Source: Glandiceps talaboti (taxonomy: Eukaryota > Hemichordata > Enteropneusta > Spengelidae). Taken from it: 64,000 bases of DNA. This document shows, piece by piece, positions 1 to 11,600 of the stretch; position 1 is the stretch's first letter; each line of letters begins with the position of its first letter. The notes below the pieces were generated by a model. It saw only the letters and a program-made list of their open reading frames with translations. It ran no database searches and was not told where the DNA came from. A program made the position numbers and the translations under genes. Location of the stretch: NCBI RefSeq assembly GCF_964340395.1, contig NC_135556.1:7807001-7871000 (forward strand), read 5' to 3'.

Positions 1-1102
1 TGATGATGAGGATGATAACTTCCCAATCACAATTTCCATGAAAATAATTTGGAATACTGCCTCATTACAATGTCAATACATCTCCATATATGGATTTTAT
101 CTATTAACATGGAAGGTTTGTAGCATGCTAGACTGTGTAGGATTTTGACTATTGTCTCCCATCGTGACTAGCATTTCCCTGACGTTTTTTCAATGATGAA
201 GCTACTAGGGAAAGAAAAATGGTACAAATTCTTGTGTATTTTTAGCTGAGAGATGATGTCAACATCACCACCAATTGATTAGAACTAACTTGGAAATGAA
301 ACCGTACAATTATTAAATGACACTTATTATTAACAAACCTGTCTTAGTAGACAGGAATAGCCAATCACAAAGGGATAGATTTCATGATGGACATAGATGT
401 ATTTGTGGTGGGTTGATCATAGACTCTCTCACACCCTAAGGAGCGTCACTAGCAGCTGTTTTATATGTACTGATATCTACAGGGGCGTTGCAATAACATG
501 TCAAAGAATGGTTAGTCCTATGTAGTTGATGAGGATGGACAGTACAAGGATAACAGAACTGAGTGCAAGTATGTCATATATATTGGTACATACAAAACAG
601 CTGATAGTGTCAATGCTTCTGGGGCTGTGAGAGAGTCTAGGTTGAATGTCGCTGCGGGAGATCATAATCTAATTTTAGGTTTGAATACAGGACTGTTAAG
701 GGAAATGCTATTAGCAATAGGAGAAAATAATCAAAATCCTCACACAACTAGACTCTAGGGTAAAAGCTTTGCAGTATTCAAATTTTAGATAGATCCCAGC
801 TCCTTCAACTCACTCACTATGATACTTTGTCACAGCATAGTATTTGCCATGATCTATATTTGCATACTACTGACTGTATTGAGGAGAGCACTAAATCATA
901 TTTTTATATTTGCTTACATATTATATTACTTCCTTTTAGTCTGTTTGATATTAACACATATTGGAATGTAATTATGATATTAATAAGATCATGCATAGAC
1001 TGCCCTTGACATACAGTCCCAGCAGACATCAGTCATATGGCTGTATTAAATTACATATATTGATACACATGTCCCTGGTGATGTGTTGACATTTAATACT
1101 CA

Positions 1103-1575
1103 TGTCAAGATTGTTTTCACAAAATTCTTGCATTTCTGTAACTTTTTATCATATCTTCACTTTATTTTAGACTACAGTAGTAACAGGAATTCCCAGTAAT
1201 GTTTTACGGCCAAAATTGTTGTCAAAACTGATCAAATTTACATAACAAAGTCCCCTTCACTTTCCTGTCAAAATCGTTTCAACAAAATTCTTGCATTTTT
1301 GAAACTTTTTGTCACATCTTAACTATATTTTAAACTGCACGTGTAGAAGTTAATCCTAATTTTGTTTTACTGTCAAAATTTTGGTTAAAATTGATCAAAC
1401 TTACAAAAAATTCCCACACTTTTCTGTCAAAATCATTTCAACAAAATTCTTCCATTTTTGTAACTTTTTGTCACATCTTAACTTTATTTTAGAATGTCCT
1501 TTATAAGTTATTTCTAAATATGTTTAACAACCAAATTCTTCTCAAAATTGATCAAATTTACAAAAAAATTCCATC
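1103..1575. repeat. Tandem repeat, about 160-bp unit, 3 copies
   Basis: The block begins with a variant of ACAAAATTCTTGCATTT and continues with CTTTTTGTCACATCTTAACT. It recurs at 1119, 1282 and 1441, giving spacings of 163 and 159 bp. The copies have diverged by point changes. Confidence 0.8.
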
Positions 1576-2539
1576 ATATTGAGTCTTTGTTGACTACATC
1601 CAAGGTGAAAACAACACACACTATACTGTGAAATCTTATCCTTGCACATATGCTGTATCAGTTTCAAAGCAAGGTTTATACAGCTCTATTTTAGACACAT
1701 GGCATTTTAATATGAGTACTAGTAATGAATTAATAACAATTCCTGCATACTGACTACTAAATGTGCAGTGATAAATCATAAAAAGTAATTACAATGTAAT
1801 TTTAATGATTATCGAATCAGAGTAGAAAGGGGTCAGATTACTGTACTGGGTTCTGAGACAGGACATAGTTATGACATGATGTAACCAGTATTATGTTCCC
1901 CTTGAAATCTATGCAGTTTATAACTAACATACTGCAGTGGCTGTAACAGTTGTTTTTTTTATCTCAATATTTATTTTAAGAAAAAGGGTTAAAAGAATCA
2001 ATATATTATGAAGAAAATTAATATATTTATTTCCGATTCTCTTAATTTCATTTTCATTCATTTGTAGCCATGACAGTTTTTGTGCTTTCAATATTATTTT
2101 TTATTCCACTTTTCTATATAGTCTGTTTTTTAGAGGCCCGCAATGAAAATCAATAAAAATTTTAACTTTTGGGCATTATCCTCAGCAAAGATACACTTGT
2201 ATTTATTATATAATTTTCATTTGCCAAATAAAATCAATCAATCAATTCATACAAACATTTGCAGTAATTTAGATACAGGGACTGAAATTTGAAAAATAAA
2301 AATACAAGATAAAAATGTAACCTGGAATCCATGCTCACCTGCTTCATTAATAATTTCAATAATGAATTCAATAAATATTCAATAATTTACAATAATTGCA
2401 TAGATTTCAGGTAAACAGTAGTAGCTCTGAGAAGTAATGAAATATGAAAATGAATTTGAATATGGAATATTGATTTTTCGCTTTGAAGAAAAACAGTCAT
2501 ATCAAAGTTCAAGTCGGTAAAACAAACCAGTGGTTTTAT

Positions 2540-2760
2540 AAGGTTAGGGAACCCTAGTCTAGTGGTTACTGGTGGCTTCCAATCTCTCCTAATAGGAAAT
2601 CTAATAACATTCAGGGAGAAATTAAGGTAAAGCAGTATACTTGTCCATACATTATAACATATTTTTTTAGGGAACCCTGGTAAAGTTGCTGGGAATGCAG
2701 CAGTGTGCCCTCTAAGCCAATTTAAGGCGTCACTGATGCACACAATTTCTAGTGATGCAC
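2540..2760 (+). repeat. Dispersed GGGAACCC repeat family, copy 1
   Basis: It contains two blocks of AGGGAACCCT type about 120 bp apart. The block resembles the repeats at 15428-15595 and, in reverse orientation, at 54395-54556. Confidence 0.5.
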
Positions 2761-2942
2761 CAAAATATGATGTTCCCCTAACTCACAAGAAATGCCAGTT
2801 TATATCTCTTTGACCCAGAACAACAAAATTTGGCTATCAATAGAGGGCACACTGGAACTCAGGTAGGTCCTTCTGACTTATACCAGTGTTACAACTCTTT
2901 ATAGCAAAATCACTGACAACCCATATTAAATTGATGACTTAC

Positions 2943-3023
2943 TACTTCTTGTTTTGGTTCCTCTCCAGTTATTTTCTCGGTATGGAATTCTATTCATATC
3001 TTGACCCAAGGCTGTGGCTCTCT
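2943..3023 (-). CDS. ILK: ILK coding exon 5
   Basis: It encodes residues 150-176, [18 protein letters not shown] and onward, the linker leading to the pseudokinase domain. The donor is AGTA|GTAAGT, phase 1. I could not recognise the next exon (expected to start like RNGTLNKHSGID) between here and the left edge. Confidence 0.93.
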
Positions 3024-5654
3024 CTGTAAATACAGTAACATATATCATCAATCAGACTTTTCTTGCATTTAGTAAGACATGCTTTGCTTGAACTACAAAA
3101 TATAGTAAGCCATGATTAATTATGACATACTTACGTGACTTGCAAAATATAGCTGAATCAGTAATAACATACCATACAGGTAAAAATAACTTTGCTACAT
3201 TATAAATAAATATATATATTTCATCATTTTGGCAAGCAAATTACAAGAGACATAGGGGGTCAAAAAGAACTGAAGATGAGTAGTGACAAACCCTTAAGTC
3301 ACAAGTATTTTCTGACTTAAAATGAAGAAAAGGGTTGATTAATATCATTATACCTGCACACGCTTTGGCCAAATAAAAAAAGTAGCTTGTTTCTGATAAC
3401 CAACCGACCATAGTTTAAGCCGTTATCAAAACATTTTTACATGCAAAATGGTGTTATGACAATTTACTTCATTTCCCCTGTAGATTTTCTTGCCAAAGTA
3501 TCTGTGGTTACTTTTTAAAATCACATTCCAGAGAGAAACTATGTCATTTAAGCCTACAACAGCAGTCTGCATATTGTGTTTGCCTACTTCTGAATCACAG
3601 AATTGTCTTCATTTACTTCTTTTACACCTCATCAACTGTTACAGAAGTATTTTGACCAATGAGTATCTTTTCTTTGGGTTGAAGTAATTTATTTTTTGAA
3701 ATGTAAAATGAAATAATGAAATGAAATAAAATCCTAACCTACCTACCCTATTTTCTCAAGTCATGTTATCAGAAACAAACAATCTTTTTATGTTTGCCTT
3801 ATATAAAACACTGACAGGAAAGTAAAGGAGGTCTGAACGTTTGACTCAAGCACTAGTGTAGATGCGTTGTCATAAGGTAGAACACCCTGGGTATAAATGT
3901 CATCTTTTCTGTTTGAACACGTACAACTTGGCTTGATATTATAACCTCCCAATACTGGTGCATATGTTTATTTGCAAGCATTACTATAGTATAACAGTTT
4001 TTGTTTTTCTATATCTGTTAGCAAAGGTCATTGCCTTGACTATAGAAACCATACTTCTGTAGAACATGGTCCAACAATGTCCTAAAAGTGGTACATTTCT
4101 GACCGCCAAAAATGAATCTCCATACTTTTTTCTTCAGTTTCTCTGAATGAATTAAATTTGTCCTAACAAACATGGTAGTTCACCTACTAGTAAACATGCA
4201 ACATTTTAGCAGTTTTGTGAATACACCTGTTTTTATAGTGAAAAAAGTATACACATAGTATATAAACATTACTTCATCTCAACCAAGATGTCGCCATAAA
4301 TTGTTACATAAAATACCGTAAAGTCACATAAGTGTACAATTCTGCTGATCTCTGACACTTAAACACAAGACATAAATTAACATTTGCCTCATAAACTTTC
4401 TAAAAGGTGACTGGTTTCACTAGCCATAAACTCAAGTTTGCCTCATAAACAGTATAACACAAGTGACTGGCTTCTCATCAAACTGATTTGCAATCATTTT
4501 TTTTTTCTGTTTTCTATGCATTATTTCTGAAGTCAAATGTCATATGAATGATCTGTTCTTTGGTTTTCTTCAACTTTAGAAATGACAAGGCAACAAGTGT
4601 TGTCCATAATGATGTCTCACAAAGCATAAAAATAGAAGTGATTCATCTATTTGGCAACAATTCATGTTTACTTAAGTCTATGATATAGCAATAGCTTTCA
4701 CCCACTTTTGTTCATAATTGAATATATTTTAGAAAAATAAAAATTTCCCTATGTTCTCAATGCGAATTATAGTCAAATCTAGAATTTTTTTTTTTACATA
4801 TTTCAGTTGTGTTAAATTCTCTACTGACCACAAACAAACAAACAAACAAACAAAACAAACAACATTTACAGATTTTTTTTTATATCAATAATACCAGAGT
4901 ATTAATCTTAATTCATTGGATAGTTTTTAAGTTCTAATAAACTTGTCTCTCGAGAAGTCCTGTGAGGTGAGGGTCAGCCTTCATCATGGATTCAGTGCTA
5001 ATGCAGGGAAAACCTGTGTTGTACAACAGCGAAACTGTACAACAGTCTCAGCCACTCAGCCACTGAACTTTAAATAACAATGAATTTATAGCTAGTTGTA
5101 GAAATATAAGTTGTGAATACCTTGCAGAATCTTAGCCAGTTCTGGTTTAGCTTTGTCCATGGGTGTTTCTCCATATCTATTCTCAATGGAAATCAAGGCA
5201 CCATTGTTCACTAGTTCCTGAAGAATAAATAAAAGAACAGGAAGCAATTGAAAACTGACATGTTATAACCTTTATAAGTTATACAAAACAGAATAAGCTT
5301 TTGACAAAGCTTAATTTACTACTTCTTGCTTCTGTGCAAATGCATGTTTTCTCTAATTTGTCAAACTTTGGAGTTATCAAGTCAGTATTCAAAACATGAT
5401 GGAGACCCTGGAGAAAAGAACATACAGCGGACATATTTGATTTATTCATATTCTTCAGATATCAATTTGTGTTTATTCAGTTGGACAACCATCTACAAAA
5501 ACATGGACATATGATGCAGAGTGGAAGACTCCCTAACTTATTTGAATTTTGTTTGAAACGTGGGTACAGAAAACGATTATGTTCATGTACAAAACTGAAC
5601 TATACATTACTCCCACTTCTATACATCTCTTTATTAGCTGTGTGCAGATATACA

Positions 5655-5699
<45 letters not shown>

Positions 5700-8600
5700 A
5701 TATGTATATGTGTGTGTGTATGTATGTATGTGTGTGTGTGTATGTATGTATGTATATATATGTATGTTATTATGTATTTGATTTATTGATTTGATTTGAT
5801 TTATTGATTATATTGATGTATGTATGTGCATATATGTATGTAATATACTAGAATATATATATATATATCATATCATATCATATCATATCATATCATATCA
5901 TATCATATCATATCATATCATATCATATATATGAAATAGACCTAATTAAGAGATGTAAAAAGTTTTATTGAGTCCTATCAACTAATCAAAGTTATAGTAA
6001 TGCATAATCAACATGGATAGTATCGTTCATTTCCATTTCCAATCCTTGGTTCTCCAAGCTCAGTGTTCAGCAGTATTGGTATACTATAGTATATAGGTAC
6101 TAGTATGACCTCTGTTGTAGTGTATGGTTTCAGGGTCAACCTACTTAACCAGTCTTTCTACTATAAATTGCAACTTTTGTGTATTCTGGTTTCCTGCACT
6201 TTGCCATCACTTGTATAAGCTAATTCGAAATCAACAACACATTGTGACCATTTCAATATCTCAGCTTTAAAGAAGCACAACTTCAGAATACCAAATGTGC
6301 TTCCCATAAATCTGGTGCCATACTTAAATATATATATTTTTGAAATTTACCCTCACCAGACACATTCAATTGTGTCATAATGTAAAATGTGGTAGGTTGG
6401 TAATCTACTTGAGTTTTCCATGCTTTGTAGCAGGTTTCCCACTTAATAAACTATGCAATACATATGCCCATTTTAGTAGATTGTCCCCATCTGTTAAATA
6501 ATGCTTCTAAAGCCTTGAGAAAGCAATGCTCAAATTCCGCATTCCGATCATGGAAAACCTGATTTTGTATTCTGTTACTTCCCATTGACTGGCCATTTTG
6601 TAATTCTACAGGGTTTCACTCCCCAAAGTAAAAATCACGCTGTGTGCTTCTTCAGACCTTCTATTCATACGAAAAAACTTTGAGAAATGTCATGTATTGT
6701 ATGACCAATGACCTGTTACCACTGTCTGGTATGTGTAATATCACAGTCTCTGACCAACCCACTCTGTTGAGGACCTGCTGCTTTGACATAGACTATTTGT
6801 ATGTATAAAGTTAATCTTTTACAAAATGTGTGATCTCAAAATCCTGAAATGTAATCTTCCATACGAGACCTGAAGCCACATACTGGCAAGTCAAGTTTCA
6901 TTCACACCACACCAAAAGGTCAAAAGGACATATCATAAACCTACAGTGTTGCCTTGAAAAGTTTTATGTGTTACTAGGTTTTTGAATGTTTAACTGGAAA
7001 TAAAATCTGAAGCTGTAATGAGATCATTTTTTGAAACTCTTTTGTTTCATGTAGATACAACAACTTACTAATACTATCATACACCCTGAACACTACTGAA
7101 TCACCTGATTTGTGCAACTGTACACATGATATGGTACAATAAATCTAGTCAAATTGATTTCTGGGTCTGCCCCAAAAAATCAGCACCTCCAATATGATCA
7201 ATTTCAACCTGCCACTGAATTCCTTATAAACATTAACTCCTAATTAACATGCTCAATGTCTAATTATTGGTATTTTAACAATTTTGAGAGAACATATTGT
7301 TGATTGAAAAAAAATAATACTCTAGTTCAACTTGCAGCTAGTGTCGGTTTATGACACTAGCACCAATTAATTAAAAGACAACAAATACGTCATGTCTAAT
7401 GATCGACATAAAACTTTCAAAAAGAGTCAATTTCTCAATCTTTTCATTCAGATTTAATAATAGCCACCAAACTCATGCTTAAGTGAATTGCAAATCATGG
7501 AGTCACAATGTTTTCACCAAGAGTGGTAGAAAGATAAAGCTATGGAGGTCCCCCATCATTTCACCAAGGCTGTCAAAACAAAACTGTAGTAAATAACATG
7601 TGAGTCCCTTTCCTTGTTTTTGTTATTAGAGTCCCTGACCTTAAGCATAAATACTGAACTACACAAGATTTCATCCTCTATTTTGCATCAGATCTAAAAC
7701 TTTTATTAAGAAAAAATACAGTTTGATCACAGTATTTCACAAATAATCTTCTTTTAACTTTCAGTTTGCAATCTTACACATGATATAATACAGCTAACTT
7801 TGCTGAGTTCATACCATTATGACCCCTAATTGTATCCGTTTGACAATTAGATATCAAGTTTCTCCACAGCTAAGTTGACCCTGGATATAGCTATATATGT
7901 ATGTACTGGTACTACCTTGTTATGTCAACCACATGGGACATCAAACTAGTATATATATGCAAGGGTTTTGTAAAAGATACAGTACAAAGCAGAAAATATA
8001 TACAGCCCACCATCAAAAAGTAAACATGTCTTGCTAAGTTAAAGGCCAATGATTCAATCCCAGGTTCTCATATTAGTGTTATCTTGTCAGTGGAGCCATA
8101 AGGCTTAGCTGCAATCGTTCTTCGTTCATGACCAACTGTTTTCTATAGCTATGCCAGACAACTAGTTTTCTCACCTAAATTTTAATCATACTCTTTAATT
8201 TTCCTTACAATAACTTGAGTAAGGACTACTTCAGTAAATGAAGGTGGGGAGGGCCAGCATTTATAAATCTGTTCTTGAGGGAGGGCCATGTTTTAGAAAA
8301 TTGGGGAATTAGGTGAGGGTTACATTTTACTTTGAATCATTGTATATCTAACTTTTGCATTATTTTGTGATTTACAGAGGGTCATATTTTATGTCATAGA
8401 TTTTAATTACCTTGATACCCCCTTGATACTACTTAAGGCTCCCTAAAGAAATAGGATCCAATGTGTGTTCTAGATGGAGATATACTAGGAGAGAGATGAA
8501 AATAGGGTTTCGAGATCAATAAATTTCTTTGTATAGATCATGCCTCTTGAAGCAAATAGACTTGCAGTTTACCGTAGCAAGTATGTGCTAATATCTCATA

Positions 8601-11600
8601 AAGAGAAGACTTCAAACTAACCTCTGGGCATACACAGTAGGGCTCATGACATTCATCTTTTGAGTAAACAAAAAATTTAATCATTTCTCCTAAAATCCAT
8701 TCATCTTCTAAATATGATAATCTTTTTCTATGACATCTATATAGCACATGCATATCCATGTAAATCATAATGGCTGTAAATATTTGCATTAAACTCCATA
8801 TAGAAATTGTTCATTATATGGCAAACATTATCAAAATCATTTTACCCTATGTTGTTGTGTGTTATGAATGCAGAATGTGTTTCAGGACCAATTTCCCTGG
8901 AAATCAAAGTGCTTGAAATCTATCCAAACTTCGACATATGGAAGATTGTTCCTTGTTTTGAAATGATAACACAAATTTTGAGGTTCACCATCTCGTTGTT
9001 AAGGAAATCAACAATGTGTCACTTTCCCAATAGAGTTAACACAGTATTTAGTAGTTTCCATACTGGATTCTAACATGGCTCTAATAATTTAGCTCTAATT
9101 TTGATATCATTTTGATCTCTATTTAAAAAATTTGCACTATGACCACTAATTTTATTCTATATTATAATTAACTGAGAATAGCTTTGAGATTTCCTGAAGT
9201 TGACCGAAAATAACAGCAAAAGTTAAAAGACTTTTATTTCAAAAACATTAAGACTTCACACAAGAATATTCTGAATGACTTGAAGTCTATATCTGTCCAA
9301 GACACGTGTACATTCTTCCTCAGAGTGCATTCTAAGAAAGGAAGATATACATTCTTCTTAATAGTGTCCTATTTGAAGACATCAATATATATAACTTACC
9401 TCTGCAACATGGAAATGCCTCCAGAAGCATGCATAATGCAATGGTGTATTGCCGTGTTCATTCTGTGCATTGATCATGGCTTTATGGCGAAGCAGCTGAA
9501 AACAGAAACATTGATGTTGTATCAAAACAGTGTGTTCATTAATTACATTTATCAAATTGTGCAGTGATGTTTCAATGATATATGAATCAAGGCTGCGATA
9601 ATACCCCAGCAATACCTTGAGCATTTATTTAGTTTAAGTTTCATTTTTTTGGCCATGGTGCGTCATGGCCTCGCAACAAATTTGGAGCTTGATATAATCT
9701 TTGAACAGATTGCCTATCAAGATTTTTTATAATCGATCAGTAAATAAATAAATCAATCAATCAATCAAGCAAGCAATCAGTCAAAATATTTTTCAAAGTG
9801 CTGGTATACAATACTACATGAAGTTACATATTCATATGCAGTTTCATATTGAATGTTCTACTGAATTAAATTGGTTTTAGATTCTTTCTGATGGTGTTGT
9901 AATTTTTTTAATTTTTAATTTTTAATTTTTATACATAAAATCCATTATTATTATTATTATTTCAGTTTTAGAAATCACACCACAGTGGTATAGCAATGGA
10001 AAAATCATATGAGCTCTTACAAGCTCACCTCAACAACATGGACAAATCAGATGTGTTCTTACATGTTCATCCAAACACAATGGACGAATCAAAAGGGTTC
10101 TTAGATGTTCATTCCAACACAATGGACAAATCAAAAGGGTTCTTACATGTTCATCTCAACATGATGCACAAATCCAAAAAATTCTCTCCTGTTTGCCTTA
10201 CCTTGAGCACAATGTCTCTATATCCATTACTAGCTGCCAGATGTAAAGCATTGTCATCACCCATATTGGTAATATTAATCTTAGCACCTCTCTGTACCAA
10301 CATATCCACAATGTGAGACCTTCCTTCCATAGATGCCCAATGTAACAAACTAAACCCATGGTCATCACTGTAAAATGGAAGAGATACAAAGTAAGAAAGG
10401 ATCGAAGAAAAGCCAAGTCATGTATGTTAAATGGTTGGCATGTCTCTCTTGTCAATCCCTTCAATACCACTGTACAGTCATTTCTTTCAGACTGCAGTGA
10501 CTGGATAGATTGTTCCTGGGTAATTTTTAAAGGCCATGAACTCAATTAAGGTTCTCACATAAGTTACATTATCAGTGGAGCCAATGGATTACAATGGACC
10601 ATCTCCTGTTTGGAACAAACTTTTTTAATAGCTCTGCCAAATTGTTTTTTTACACTAAAATTTTAATTCTAATCTGAACTGGGCCTTTAACGTTGTGAAC
10701 TGACCCTCTCAACAACACTTGCCAATCCAGCTGTTTAGTGGATACCTACTGGAGCTCTTCGAGGAACAGGCACATTATAAATTCACTTTATTATTATTAT
10801 ACAGTTATTCTGATGTAGACCTTGTAGTATTTTGATGGAGAACTTCAGTACCACCATAGAGGTAGGAAGGACACTACCTCCATGATACTAGAAAGGGAGT
10901 AGTACTGTACATATTCATAGTCAGGTAAAGCTTATATAGATAACTATGTCTTACACCATAATTCAGTGGAGGTCCTGGAGGATCATATATATATGAGTAT
11001 ATATATGTGTATAATATACATCTATATACATATAATTGACTGGGTGTAGCATGTAATTTTGTTCATATTTTCAAAACCTGTATATATATACATATATATA
11101 CATGTATATATATGTGTATATATATATACATTATATATACAAATGTATGTGACTGGGGAACTGAGGTACAGTTTACCGACATACCACCATAAAAATACTG
11201 CATCATTAACAAATTATTGCTTTGACAAAATCTGTTAATGCTACAGGATCATTATACTAGCACAAAAGAGCCCTTGCTATATTTTAGAAACAATATACTA
11301 TTTACATACACTGACAGCAATTGATATGCAAATCAATAAGTCAAGTGACAATTTCCCTGTGAGAGTACTTACACTTGGATTTATACTCATGCATTTATGA
11401 TTTGCAATGGTATTATTTTTCATGGCCTTTTTTTTGACAGCTTGGGTATTTTATTAGACTAGATACAAAACCTAATCATCCATAAAGCTAGAATGCCCAT
11501 TGATTTATAACTACACACACACATGTAAATTTGCCAGATACTGTGTCCTAAATTTCAAGTACAGATGAAAGGAATGCACTTGATAATATTGATTTCAAAC

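Larger units (their letters stand above)
1..2942 (-). other. ILK intron 5 (part), no further exon seen
   Basis: No ILK kinase-domain exon or other conserved coding block is recognisable on either strand. The stretch holds a tandem repeat of about 160 bp at 1103-1575 and a member of the GGGAACCC repeat family at 2540-2760. Confidence 0.6.
3024..5120 (-). other. ILK intron 4
   Basis: There is no coding block. It contains a fragment of the dispersed family found in full at 61381-61733 (about 3225-3345) and an AAAC microsatellite at 4833-4860. Confidence 0.6.
5218..9399 (-). other. ILK intron 3
   Basis: A 4.2-kb intron without recognisable coding sequence. It contains the TG/TGTA tract, the CATAT pentamer array and one copy of the TTAAAGGCC element. 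Short open frames here have no recognisable similarity. Confidence 0.6.

Noticed and set aside
1-2900. Remaining ILK pseudokinase exons
   Set aside because: Looked for on the minus strand (RNGTLNKHSGID, WKGRWQG and similar) but none could be seen; presumed left of the window.
8039-8060. RNA polymerase III B box (GATTCAATCCC) making family G a SINE
   Set aside because: Both ends of the complete copy are inverted TTAAAGGCC repeats, which fits a DNA-transposon MITE better.
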